Of a stretch of 64,000 nucleotides of DNA, positions 21,979-30,521 are shown piece by piece. The first letter of the stretch is position 1. Every line of letters begins with the position of its first letter. The notes below the pieces were generated by a model. It was not told where the DNA came from and searched no databases. It saw only the letters and a list, made by a program, of their open reading frames with translations. The stretch comes from Phycicoccus sonneratiae (GTDB lineage: Bacteria; Actinomycetota; Actinomycetes; Actinomycetales; Dermatophilaceae): assembly GCF_016887965.1 (NCBI RefSeq), contig NZ_JAFDVD010000009.1, forward strand, positions 62,001-126,000, read 5' to 3'. The translations under genes and the position numbers were made by a program.

Positions 21979-22725
21979 TCAGACGAAGCGCGGGAGGTGG
22001 TGGGCGAGCTGGCGCTGCCACCACGGCCAGTCGTGGGCGCTGTCGTGGCCCCAGACGTCGAGCTCGTGGCGGATCCCCTTGCGGGAGAGGACGTCCGCGA
22101 ACTCTCGGGTGGCGGGCAGGGAGCGGGTGGGCGAGACCTCGAACGGCCCCTCCCCCACGACGAGGAGGATGGACACGCGCGAGCGGAGCCAGTCGAGGTG
22201 CTCGCCGTCGGCGTTCGCGACGTAGGCGCTGGGGTTGGCGAAGTACGTGTCATCGCCGAGGTCGCCCCAGCCGTTCCACGTCGTCGGGTCGTAGTTGCCC
22301 GACAGCCCGATCGCGAGGGGCACGACGTCGGCGCGGGTCAGCGCGAGGTGCACGGCGTGGTACGCGCCGAGCGACGGCCCGACGGCGACCACCTCGGTGG
22401 ACCCGTCGGTCTCCTCCTGCACCCACGGCAGGACGGCCTCGGACAGCCAGGCGGTGTACGCGCCGGCGCGTCGGGCCCGCTCCTCGGTGGGCAGCGAGGA
22501 GTCCGACCAGCTCCAGCCGTCGAGGGAGTCGACGCAGAAGAGGCTCATCCGGCCGGCCTCGACGAGCGGCGCGACCGCGTCGAGCATCCCGTTGCCCTCG
22601 GCGTCACGCGCCGATCCGGCCTCGGACGGGAAGAGCAGCACCGGACGCCCCCAGTGCCCGTACCGCACGACCTCGAGGTCGGCGTCGTGCCCCGGGACCC
22701 CGAGCCGGACGCTGCGCTGCTGCAT
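21979..22725 (-). CDS. Alpha/beta-hydrolase, esterase family
   Basis: This 248-residue protein has an esterase-D-like alpha/beta fold. VVAVGPSLGAYHAVHLAL carries the probable nucleophile serine, VLLFPSEAGSARD the oxyanion region, and DVWGHDSAHDWPWW the C-terminal histidine region. There is no signal peptide. The ATG at 22725 follows a TAGGGT hexamer by 8 bases. It ends 14 bases before the ATP-grasp start, so the two are probably co-transcribed. Confidence 0.8.
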   Translation of the reverse strand: MQQRSVRLGVPGHDADLEVVRYGHWGRPVLLFPSEAGSARDAEGNGMLDAVAPLVEAGRMSLFCVDSLDGWSWSDSSLPTEERARRAGAYTAWLSEAVLPWVQEETDGSTEVVAVGPSLGAYHAVHLALTRADVVPLAIGLSGNYDPTTWNGWGDLGDDTYFANPSAYVANADGEHLDWLRSRVSILLVVGEGPFEVSPTRSLPATREFADVLSRKGIRHELDVWGHDSAHDWPWWQRQLAHHLPRFV

Positions 22726-22733
22726 GCCACCCG

Positions 22734-22739
22734 ACCCTA
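22734..22739 (-). promoter_or_regulatory. -10 hexamer TAGGGT before the esterase gene
   Basis: On the minus strand TAGGGT lies 8 bases before the ATG at 22725. It could start a leaderless mRNA for the esterase, ATP-grasp and DUF1697 genes, separate from readthrough of the upstream esterase. Confidence 0.4.
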
Positions 22740-22747
22740 GCGGCGGG

Positions 22748-23800
22748 TCAGCGTGCGTCGCCCCCCGAGGACCACACGGTCCGCAGGACGTCGGTGAGCG
22801 TGGGGTCGAGGGCGTCTCGCCACGCGGTGTAGTTGTGCAGGTCGGCGACCTCGCGGTAGCGCACGTCGTGGCCGGCGCGGGTCAGGGCCGAGGCCATGTC
22901 GCGGTTGTTCGCCGCGTTCTCCTCCAGTGCGCCGCAGGTCATCCCGACGACGAGGGGGTGCTCTGCGTGCCGCATGTCGAGGACCGCCTGGACCGAGCGC
23001 GAGATGCGGCCGAACCACGGGAAGCCGCTCTCGGAGTCGTCGTGGCGGACCTGGAAGAACGACCCGGACTGGGCGACGACGCCCCCGACCCGCGGGGCCG
23101 CGAGCAGCCCGAGGAGCAGCGCGGTGAGCCCGCCGAGGCTCGCGCCGAGGACGACGACGGGGCGCTCGAGCGCGAACCGCTCGCCGAGCCGCTCCAGCCC
23201 GGCGTCCGCGACGGTGCGCAGGTACTGCGGCGACCCCGAGTACCAGGCGTCGCGCAGGACCGGATGGGTCAGCGCGACCCGGTGCGGCGGCAGCAGGCCG
23301 GCCGCGACGTGCGCGCCGGAGAACCGGGTGATGGCGGCCAGCCGGTCGTACTCGGGGCCGTCGTGGACCAGCAGCAGCGGGGCGGGCTCGTCGGGCGCGA
23401 GGTCGGCCGGAGCCCAGACGTCCACCGGCACCTCGTCGGCCGTCTCCCCGGCCAGCGCCATCGAGGTGGTCGTGCCCTCGACGGCCGGCGCCTCGAGCCA
23501 CCGCGGCGCCTCGTACCCCGGGAGCTCGAGGACCGAGCGGTCCCCGAAGGCCGTGGGCACGGTGCAGGGGTTGTCCGGGTCGAGGACGAGCTCGTCGCCG
23601 TCGGCCCGCTCGAGGGAGAAGCGGTACTCGACCCGGTCGAGGGCGGGCACGGGCAGGTCGAGGGCCCATCCGCCGTCGTCGGCGGCGAACGCGCGGGGCC
23701 CGGCGACCGCCCGGTCGCAGTCGAGCGACACGGCGGTCACGGAGGGGTCCGCGGCCGCGTACCGGAACCGGACGCGGCCCTCGACGAGCTCGGGGGGCAC
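22748..23800 (-). CDS. Enterochelin-esterase-like hydrolase
   Basis: This 350-residue protein has an N-terminal beta-rich domain (about 1-110; RFRYAAADPSVTAVSL, VEYRFSLE) like the early-set domain of enterochelin esterases, then an esterase-D hydrolase. LLLVHDGPEYDRL and VVVLGASLGGLTALLLGL (nucleophile serine) mark the second part, and VADLHNYTAWRDAL holds the likely histidine. Iron-siderophore hydrolysis is the role of the named family, but no siderophore genes are nearby. It starts with GTG two bases after the upstream gene ends. Confidence 0.8.
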   Translation of the reverse strand: MPPELVEGRVRFRYAAADPSVTAVSLDCDRAVAGPRAFAADDGGWALDLPVPALDRVEYRFSLERADGDELVLDPDNPCTVPTAFGDRSVLELPGYEAPRWLEAPAVEGTTTSMALAGETADEVPVDVWAPADLAPDEPAPLLLVHDGPEYDRLAAITRFSGAHVAAGLLPPHRVALTHPVLRDAWYSGSPQYLRTVADAGLERLGERFALERPVVVLGASLGGLTALLLGLLAAPRVGGVVAQSGSFFQVRHDDSESGFPWFGRISRSVQAVLDMRHAEHPLVVGMTCGALEENAANNRDMASALTRAGHDVRYREVADLHNYTAWRDALDPTLTDVLRTVWSSGGDAR

Positions 23801-23802
23801 CG

Positions 23803-24798
23803 TCAGAAGAGGGCGCTCATGAGGGCGGTGCGGCCCTTGCGGACCCGCTCGTCCTGGGCGCCGACGACGGCGAACAGCTCGAGGAGGTGGGTGCGCGCGC
23901 GGTCGCGCTCGTCGCCGGCGCTGGTGCGCACGAGGTCGAGCAGGCGGGTGAAGGCGTCCTCGACGTGCCCGCCGAGCACGTCGAGGTCCGCGACGACGAC
24001 GGCCGCCTCGACGTCGGAGGGGTCGGCGGCCGCCGCGGCCCGCGCGGCGGCGAGGTCGACGCCCGCCGTGCGCTCCATGAGGTGCACCTGGGCGAGACCG
24101 AGCCGGGCGTCCTCGTCCTTGTCGTTCGCCGCGAGCGCCTCCTCATAGGCCGCGGCCGCGGCGGTGAGGTCGCCGCGCTCGATCGCGTCGTAGGCGGCCT
24201 GGTGCAGCGGGGGCAGCTCGTCGTCGTCCTCGTCGGCGCCGGGGAGCGGCCCGAGGTCGACCCGCCCGGTGATGCCGTTCTGGACCGCCGCCTGGAGCAG
24301 CTGGTCGACCGCCTCGGCCACCTGCGCGTCGTCGGCGACGCCCGGGAAGAGCGGCACCGGCTGGCCCTGGAGCAGCCCGAAGGTCGCCGGGACGGTCGGC
24401 TGCCCGAAGGCCTGGACGAGGAGGGGCTGGAAGGCCTGGAGCAGCTCGGGGTGCCCGGTGAGGTCGGCGGTGAGGACGAGGACGCGCCCCTCCTGCCGGG
24501 CCGCGACCCGCGCGACGGTGTCGACCAGCTGGCGGGTCTGCGGGTGCCCGGAGGACCAGAGGACGAGCAGCCCCGCGACCTGCACCGTGCGGGTGAGCGC
24601 CTGCTGGAGGTTCGCCGGGGTGACCTCGACGACGAGCCCGTCCGGCACCGCCGGGGCCTCCCCCGCCGGGGCGGCCGCGTCCGGCGGGGCGGTCGGGGAC
24701 GCGGCGCCCGCGGTGGCGGCGCCCGGCGTCGTCATCGCCGTGACGGCGGAGAGGTCGACGGCACCACGGGTGCCGGCGGGGTCGGGTGTCTGCGTCAT
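23803..24798 (-). CDS. Thioredoxin-fold/TPR protein, YbbN-like
   Basis: This 331-residue protein has a thioredoxin-like domain (about 60-165) followed by tetratricopeptide repeats, as in the co-chaperone YbbN (CnoX). The CXXC position reads SSGH in LVLWSSGHPQTRQ, so it cannot act as a dithiol oxidoreductase. It probably holds or delivers proteins. The first 55 residues are alanine/proline-rich. I chose the ATG at 24798; another in-frame ATG lies 18 bases upstream. It is the first gene of the esterase/ATP-grasp run. Confidence 0.8.
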   Translation of the reverse strand: MTQTPDPAGTRGAVDLSAVTAMTTPGAATAGAASPTAPPDAAAPAGEAPAVPDGLVVEVTPANLQQALTRTVQVAGLLVLWSSGHPQTRQLVDTVARVAARQEGRVLVLTADLTGHPELLQAFQPLLVQAFGQPTVPATFGLLQGQPVPLFPGVADDAQVAEAVDQLLQAAVQNGITGRVDLGPLPGADEDDDELPPLHQAAYDAIERGDLTAAAAAYEEALAANDKDEDARLGLAQVHLMERTAGVDLAAARAAAAADPSDVEAAVVVADLDVLGGHVEDAFTRLLDLVRTSAGDERDRARTHLLELFAVVGAQDERVRKGRTALMSALF

Positions 24799-24841
24799 GC
24801 CCGGATTCTCCCGCAACCCGGTCCTGGGGTGGAGCCGGGGG

Positions 24842-25846
24842 TCAGGAGCCCTTGCCCGCGACGAGCAGCTCGGTGGCCCCGATCGCCGTCACGTCACCCT
24901 CGGTGGGCACGACGAGCACGACCGGCTCGACGCTCGTGAGGGTCACCGACTTCGTGACCTTGGACTTGCCGACGAGGCTCGCGTAGCGCTTCGGGAGCAC
25001 GAGCTCCTTGGCGCCGGCGCGGACGGCGACGGTGTCGGCACGGCGCATCGTCCCGAAGGCGACCACCCCGCCGTCGGCGAGCCGGAAGGCCGTCGCGTGC
25101 TCGAGGACCGGGCTGTGCTTCTGCGTGAAGGTCGCGAGCTTGCCGAGGGCCTTGGCCTGCACGGCCGCGGACTGGGTGAGGGCCTCGCCGAACGGGTCGT
25201 CGACCGAGACCCCCGCCGGCGCCTTCTTCGGCGCCGGCCGGGCCAGGCCCGCCGCGTAGCCGGCGAACGCCTTCTCGGCGCTCATCGGCAGCCCCTCGCC
25301 GTCGCCCACCCCGACGAGCGGGGCACCGTCCTCCTGCGCCCCGAGGCCGGGCAGCTCCGCGCCGGCCAGCATCGGCACCGAGGAGGTGATGCGGAACGGC
25401 TTCTCGGGCGACTCGGAGACCATGACGTGGAGGTACCGGGTGCTGCTCGCCTCGTCGAGGGTCGTCGCGAGGATGGCGCGCGGCCACTCCCGGCCGCGGG
25501 ACTGGGCGAGCACGGTCGGCGGCTGGTCCTTGGCGAGCTGGGCGTCCTCGGCGCCGGCAGCACCCCGCTCGGCAGCGGCGTCGGCGTAGGCCAGGGCGTC
25601 GCCGGCGAGCACCTGGGCGCGGGCCTCGTGACCCGGCTTGCCCTTCGTCGCCGCGGCGGCCCGGGCGCCCGACAGCAGGCGGGCGGAGACGGCGGTGGCG
25701 CCGTCGACGTCGAGCGGCGCTGCGACCGACTGCTCGGTGGGGGCGGGACGCAGGCCGACGAGCGCGTCGGTGGCGCCGCAGGCGGCGGTGCCCAGGGCGA
25801 GGGCCAGGGCGGCCCCGGTGGTGGCGAGTCGGCGGGTGCGGATCAT
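24842..25846 (-). CDS. Putative lipoprotein
   Basis: This 334-residue protein begins with a lipoprotein signal: RTRR, a hydrophobic alanine/leucine core and the lipobox LGTAAC. It is therefore expected to be anchored outside the membrane. The mature part has no family I recognise. The ATG overlaps the stop of the membrane-protein gene upstream as ATGA, with AGGAGG 7 bases before it, so the two are translationally coupled and may act together at the cell surface. Confidence 0.75.
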   Translation of the reverse strand: MIRTRRLATTGAALALALGTAACGATDALVGLRPAPTEQSVAAPLDVDGATAVSARLLSGARAAAATKGKPGHEARAQVLAGDALAYADAAAERGAAGAEDAQLAKDQPPTVLAQSRGREWPRAILATTLDEASSTRYLHVMVSESPEKPFRITSSVPMLAGAELPGLGAQEDGAPLVGVGDGEGLPMSAEKAFAGYAAGLARPAPKKAPAGVSVDDPFGEALTQSAAVQAKALGKLATFTQKHSPVLEHATAFRLADGGVVAFGTMRRADTVAVRAGAKELVLPKRYASLVGKSKVTKSVTLTSVEPVVLVVPTEGDVTAIGATELLVAGKGS

Positions 25847-26535
25847 CGGGCGACCTCCTGGTCGTCGCGGGTCGGTCGGTCGTCCGGCTCCTCCGGGGTG
25901 GCGGGGCCCGCCGCGGCCTCGGGCGCCTCGGCGGCGGGGTGGTGACCCCGGCGCGGCCAGAGCACGACGACGCCGGCAACGAGGAGGAAGAGCCCGACGA
26001 GGGCCGCGACGACCGACTCGACGAACCACGTCTTGTCGACGACGCGGAGGGTGAGCGAGGAGATCTCGCCCCCCTCGGCCGAGACGACGAGCGACTCCGG
26101 TGCGTCGGACTGCTCGACGGTCAGCGAGACCGGACCGTCGGCGTCGTCCTGCTGGCGCCAGAGGTCGGCGGTGCCGAGGGTCGGGGCGGTGCCCGTCCCG
26201 CGGTTCGCCGTCTCGAGGGCCCAGTCGCGGACCGAGACGCCGGTGACCTCGACGTGCTGGGCGTCACCGACGACCGCACGGGCGTCCGAGGGGTTGGCCA
26301 GGGCCATCCAGATGCTGCCGCCGCGCGACGGGGTCGCCGTGACGACGACGTCGGCGTCGACGCGGTTGAGGACGTCGGGGGTGATGACGACCGGCCGGCC
26401 CGCGGCGGGGCGGGTCGTGAACTCGGCCGTCCCCGAGCCCCCGAGGCTGGTCGCGAACCACACGCCGAGCACGGTGAGGGCCAGCCCGAGGAGGGCCAGC
26501 ACGGCACCGGCGGCGCGCGTGACGGTGGTGAGCAT
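25843..26535 (-). CDS. Membrane protein with two transmembrane segments
   Basis: This 230-residue protein has an N-terminal hydrophobic segment at about 9-30, an extracytoplasmic beta-rich domain of about 130 residues, a second segment (VVAALVGLFLLVAGVVVLW) and an acidic proline-rich cytoplasmic tail. No family is recognised. The ATG at 26535 is chosen because it places the first membrane helix at the N-terminus. It is coupled to the downstream lipoprotein gene by ATGA. Confidence 0.75.
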   Translation of the reverse strand: MLTTVTRAAGAVLALLGLALTVLGVWFATSLGGSGTAEFTTRPAAGRPVVITPDVLNRVDADVVVTATPSRGGSIWMALANPSDARAVVGDAQHVEVTGVSVRDWALETANRGTGTAPTLGTADLWRQQDDADGPVSLTVEQSDAPESLVVSAEGGEISSLTLRVVDKTWFVESVVAALVGLFLLVAGVVVLWPRRGHHPAAEAPEAAAGPATPEEPDDRPTRDDQEVAR

Positions 26536-26640
26536 GAGGTGAGGTGTCCTTCGGTCCGGGGACCCCCGGAGGCGGAGTCCGGGGGCGAGACGTACCCTCC
26601 ACGATGACAAACGCCCGGCCGCCGCGACAAATCCCGGCGC

Positions 26641-27156
26641 TCAGGGCGTGAAGTCGCGAGCCCCCACGCGTACCTCCCGCAACAGGGAGAACAGCGCGTC
26701 GTGCTGCTCGGGCCCGAGCATCCCCAGCCCGAAGTCCGCGGCCTCGAGGTCGGCCGTCACCGCCTCCATCGCCGCGCGGCCCGCGTCGGTGACGACCGCG
26801 AAGGCCCCGCGCCGGTCCTGCGGGTTGGGGACGCGCTCGACGAAGCCCTGGGCGACGAGCCGCTGGACGATGTTCGTCGCGCTCGTCGGGTGGACCATGA
26901 GCCGCTCGCCGATGCGCGACATCGAGAGCCGTCCCTCGCGGCTGAAGGCGAGCAGCACGAGGCACTCGTAGCGCGCGAAGGTCAGGCCGTGCCGGCCGGC
27001 GATGGTGTCGAACCGCGCGAGGAGGAGCTGCTGGACGCGCATGACGGAGGTCGCGGTGGCCATCGCGTCGGCGCGCGAGCCCTCGCCCCACCGCCGCACC
27101 CACAGCTCGCGAGCCCGCTCGATCGGGTCGAAGGGGAGTCGGACCGGCTCGCTCAC
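26641..27156 (-). CDS. MarR-family regulator
   Basis: This 171-residue protein is a winged-helix MarR regulator. The recognition region reads SMSRIGERLMVHPTSATNIVQRLVAQGFVERV, followed by the wing PQDRRGAFAVVTDAGRA. It binds DNA as a dimer and usually responds to small aromatic or oxidising ligands; the ligand here is unknown. The GTG at 27156 is supported by TAGCGT 7 bases upstream. It is divergent from the HAD/GH65 pair, whose promoter overlaps the same 72-base gap, so that pair is a possible target. Confidence 0.85.
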   Translation of the reverse strand: MSEPVRLPFDPIERARELWVRRWGEGSRADAMATATSVMRVQQLLLARFDTIAGRHGLTFARYECLVLLAFSREGRLSMSRIGERLMVHPTSATNIVQRLVAQGFVERVPNPQDRRGAFAVVTDAGRAAMEAVTADLEAADFGLGMLGPEQHDALFSLLREVRVGARDFTP

Positions 27157-27163
27157 GCCCTGC

Positions 27164-27169
27164 ACGCTA
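27164..27169 (-). promoter_or_regulatory. -10 hexamer TAGCGT for leaderless marR-type gene
   Basis: On the minus strand TAGCGT lies 7 bases before the GTG at 27156. The same hexamer occurs in the opposite direction at 27216 for the divergent gene, so two back-to-back leaderless promoters share this gap. Confidence 0.5.
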
Positions 27170-27215
27170 GCCGCTTTCCCGCGTGGCTGATTGGGTGTCT
27201 CGGCCCGGTTGTCCC

Positions 27216-27221
27216 TAGCGT
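27216..27221 (+). promoter_or_regulatory. -10 hexamer TAGCGT for leaderless HAD gene
   Basis: TAGCGT lies 7 bases before the GTG at 27229, which has no Shine-Dalgarno sequence. A leaderless start is the simplest reading. Confidence 0.55.
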
Positions 27222-27228
27222 GGGTCGG

Positions 27229-27984
27229 GTGAACGGCTCGAGAACTGTGGCCTGGAGCGAGCGCTCCGCCGTGCTCTTCGACCTCGACGGGGTCCTGACC
27301 CCGACCGCCGAGGTGCACATGGCGGCGTGGGCCGAGATGTTCGGCGCCTACCTCGCCGGCGTCGACACCGGCCGGCCGGGGTTCGAGGGCGCCGACACCT
27401 CGCCCTACACCGACGCCGACTACTTCGCGCACGTCGACGGCAAGCCCCGCTACGAGGGCGTCGCCGACCTCCTCGCCGCCCGCGGCATCACCCTGCCGGC
27501 CGGCTCGCCCGAGGACCCGCCGGACGCCGAGACCGTCTGCGGGCTCGGCAACCGCAAGAACGACGCGTTCACCACCGTCCTCGAGCGCGACGGCGTCCGG
27601 CCCTACCCCGGCTCGGTCGCCCTGCTCGACCACCTGCGCGACCTCGGCGTGCCCCTCGCCGTCGTGTCCTCCTCCGCGAACGCCCCCGCGGTGCTCGCCG
27701 CCGCCGGCCTCACCGACCGGTTCGTCACCGTCGTCAACGGCCGGGTCGCCGCGGCCCTCGGCCTGCCCGGCAAGCCGGCCCCCGACACCTTCCTCCACGC
27801 GGCGACCGCGTGCGGTGCCGCGCCGGCCGAGGCGGTCGTCGTCGAGGACGCGGTCTCGGGGGTCCGGGCCGGCGCCGCCGGGGCCTTCGGACTCGTCGTC
27901 GGGGTCGACCGCGGGGCCGGCGAGGACGCCCTGCGCGCTGCCGGCGCCGACCTCGTCGTCGCCGACCTCGGGGATCTCGCGTGA
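27229..27984 (+). CDS. HAD hydrolase, beta-phosphoglucomutase-like
   Basis: This 251-residue HAD protein has the catalytic motif LFDLDGVLTPTAEVH, the cap region LGNRKNDAF, motif II VVSSSANA and the C-terminal VVVEDAVSGVRAGAAG. The family converts beta-glucose 1-phosphate to glucose 6-phosphate. Its stop overlaps the GH65 start as GTGA. This pairing is classical: the phosphorylase releases beta-glucose 1-phosphate and this enzyme isomerises it. Confidence 0.87.
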   Translation: MNGSRTVAWSERSAVLFDLDGVLTPTAEVHMAAWAEMFGAYLAGVDTGRPGFEGADTSPYTDADYFAHVDGKPRYEGVADLLAARGITLPAGSPEDPPDAETVCGLGNRKNDAFTTVLERDGVRPYPGSVALLDHLRDLGVPLAVVSSSANAPAVLAAAGLTDRFVTVVNGRVAAALGLPGKPAPDTFLHAATACGAAPAEAVVVEDAVSGVRAGAAGAFGLVVGVDRGAGEDALRAAGADLVVADLGDLA

Positions 27985-30521
27985 GGACCACCACCGCCGG
28001 GCCCGACCCCCTCGACCGCACGCGCTTCCCCGCCGACCCCTGGCGGCTCGTCGAGACCTCTCCGTGCCTCGACGACCTCGGGGTCACCGAGACCCTCTTC
28101 GCCGTCGCCAACGGCTACATCGGCCTGCGCGCCAACCCCGAGGAGGGGCGCGAGGTCCACGAGCACGGCAGCTTCGTCAACGGCTTCCACGAGACCTGGC
28201 CCATCCGCCACGCCGAGGCCGCCTACGGGTTCGCGCGCACCGGCCAGACCATCGTCGACGTCCCGGACGCCAAGCTCATGAAGGTCTACGTCGACGACGA
28301 GCCGCTCGTCGTCGGCCAGGCCGACCTCGAGTCCTACGAGCGCAGCCTCGACCTGCGTGACGGCCTCCTGCGCCGCTCCCTGGTGTGGCGCACGCCGTCC
28401 GGCAAGCGGGTCCGCGTCGACTCGACCCGGATGGTCTCGATGCACGAGCGCCACCTCGCCGTGCTCACCCTCGAGGTGACGATGCTCACCGGCGACGCGC
28501 CGGTCGTCGTCTCCTCCCAGCTGCTCAACCGGCAGGACGGCGAGGACGAGTACCACGAGGCGCACCCCAAGGTCTCGATGGTCGACCCGCGCAAGGCCGG
28601 CGCCTTCGAGGGCCGGGTGCTCCTCCCCCGCCTCCACGCGGCCGACGAGCGGCGGCTCGCGCTCGGGTACCGGTGCGCGAACTCGGGGATGACGGTCGCC
28701 GTCACCGCCGACCACCGGCTCGACATCGAGGACCCGCTCGAGGTCGTGGTCCGCAGCGACGACGACCTCGCCAAGGCCGTCTTCCGGGTCGAGGCCGCCG
28801 AGGGGCACACGCTGCGCATCGAGAAGCTCGTGGCCTACCACACCTCCCGCAGCCTGCCGGTGCGAGAGCTCGCCGACCGCTGCGAGCGCACCCTCGACCG
28901 CGCGGGCCGCCACCCCGTCGCCGAGCACCACGCGCGCCAGCGCGCGTGGTTCGACCGGTTCTGGGAGGCCAGCGACGTCGAGGTCGCCACCGGCGACGAG
29001 CACGCCGACGCCGTGCAGCAGGCGGTGCGCCACAACCTCTTCTCGCTCGCCCAGGCCAGCGCCCGGGCCGACCGGCAGGGCGTCCCCGCGAAGGGCGTCA
29101 CCGGGTCGGGGTACGAGGGTCACTACTTCTGGGACAGCGAGGTCTACGTCGCACCGTTCCTCACCTACACCCAGCCCTCGGTCGCCCGGAACCTCCTGCT
29201 CTTCCGCAGCCAGATGCTGCCCGCCGCCCGCGACCGGGCGCGCGAGATGTCCCAGCGCGGTGCCCTCTTCCCGTGGCGGACGATCAACGGCGAGGAGGCG
29301 TCGGCCTACTACGCGGCCGGCACCGCGCAGGTGCACATCGACGCCGACGTCGCGCACGCCCTCGCGCAGTACCTCGCGGCCACCGACGACGTCGACTTCC
29401 TCGTCCGGCACGGGCTCGCGATGCTCGTCGAGACCGCGCGGATGTACGCCGACCTCGGGTTCTGGCGCAGCAACGGCACCCCGAGCTTCCACATCCACGG
29501 TGTCACCGGCCCGGACGAGTACACGACGGTCGTCAACAACAACCTCTTCACGAACGTCATGGCCCGGCTCAACCTGGAGCAGGCGGTCGCGGCCGTCGAA
29601 CGGGTGCGCGCCGAGCGGCCCGAGGAGTGGGAGCGGCTCGCGCGCGGCCTCGAGGTCGAGGACGACGAGGTCGTCGAGTGGGCCCGCTGCGCCGCGGGGA
29701 TGCACATCCCGTTCGACGAGGGTCTCGGCATCCACCCGCAGGACGACTTCTTCCTCGACCGCGAGGTGTGGGACCTCAGCCGCACACCGGAGTCGGTGCG
29801 CCCGCTGCTCCTGCACTACCACCCGCTCGTCATCTACCGCTTCCAGGTGCTCAAGCAGGCCGACGTCGTCCTCGCGCTCTACCTCCAGGGCCACCGGTTC
29901 ACCGCCGAGCAGAAGCGCGCCGACTTCGAGTACTACGACCCCATCACCACCGGCGACTCCACCCTCTCCGCCGTCGTGCAGTCCGTCGTCGCGGCCGAGG
30001 TGGGCCACCACGAGGTGGCGCTGCGCTACTTCCACGAGGCGCTCTACGTCGACCTCGCGAACCGCCACGACAACACCGTCGACGGCCTGCACGTCGCGTC
30101 GGCCGGTGGGGTGTGGGCGGCGCTCGTCGGCGGCTTCGGCGGGATGCGCGACCACGGCGGCGCGCTGCGCTTCGACCCGCGGCTGCCCCAGGGCTGGGAG
30201 TCCCTCACCTTCCGCCTGACGTGGCGCGGCACGCGCATCCGGTTGCGGCTCACCGCTGCCGAGCTGGCCATCGAGGTCGAGGAGGGCGACGCGCCCGTGC
30301 CCGTCGAGGTGCGGGGCGAGGCGTACTCGGTCGGTCCGGACGCCCCGGTGACGGTGGCCCTCGCCGACCAGGGGCCGCGGCTCACCGGCCGGATCGGGCG
30401 TCGCCCGCAGACCGGTGGCACCCGCGCCGACGGCAGCCGCATCACCTCCGGTGTGCCCGACCCCATCCCGTTCGACGAGATCGACGCCCTCGAGGCGCCG
30501 GTCACCGACCCGACGAGCTGA
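27981..30521 (+). CDS. GH65 disaccharide phosphorylase
   Basis: This 846-residue protein has the GH65 layout: an N-terminal beta-sandwich, an (alpha/alpha)6 barrel and a C-terminal beta domain. The general acid is E513 in HIHGVTGPDEYTTVVNNN. GNGYIGLRAN-like (ANGYIGLRANPEEG) and YYDPITTGDSTLS are further family marks. GH65 members phosphorolyse trehalose, maltose or kojibiose with inversion, giving beta-glucose 1-phosphate. The substrate cannot be assigned from sequence, though trehalose fits the neighbouring pathway. The stop overlaps the convergent meaB end by 20 bases. Confidence 0.9.
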   Translation: MRTTTAGPDPLDRTRFPADPWRLVETSPCLDDLGVTETLFAVANGYIGLRANPEEGREVHEHGSFVNGFHETWPIRHAEAAYGFARTGQTIVDVPDAKLMKVYVDDEPLVVGQADLESYERSLDLRDGLLRRSLVWRTPSGKRVRVDSTRMVSMHERHLAVLTLEVTMLTGDAPVVVSSQLLNRQDGEDEYHEAHPKVSMVDPRKAGAFEGRVLLPRLHAADERRLALGYRCANSGMTVAVTADHRLDIEDPLEVVVRSDDDLAKAVFRVEAAEGHTLRIEKLVAYHTSRSLPVRELADRCERTLDRAGRHPVAEHHARQRAWFDRFWEASDVEVATGDEHADAVQQAVRHNLFSLAQASARADRQGVPAKGVTGSGYEGHYFWDSEVYVAPFLTYTQPSVARNLLLFRSQMLPAARDRAREMSQRGALFPWRTINGEEASAYYAAGTAQVHIDADVAHALAQYLAATDDVDFLVRHGLAMLVETARMYADLGFWRSNGTPSFHIHGVTGPDEYTTVVNNNLFTNVMARLNLEQAVAAVERVRAERPEEWERLARGLEVEDDEVVEWARCAAGMHIPFDEGLGIHPQDDFFLDREVWDLSRTPESVRPLLLHYHPLVIYRFQVLKQADVVLALYLQGHRFTAEQKRADFEYYDPITTGDSTLSAVVQSVVAAEVGHHEVALRYFHEALYVDLANRHDNTVDGLHVASAGGVWAALVGGFGGMRDHGGALRFDPRLPQGWESLTFRLTWRGTRIRLRLTAAELAIEVEEGDAPVPVEVRGEAYSVGPDAPVTVALADQGPRLTGRIGRRPQTGGTRADGSRITSGVPDPIPFDEIDALEAPVTDPTS

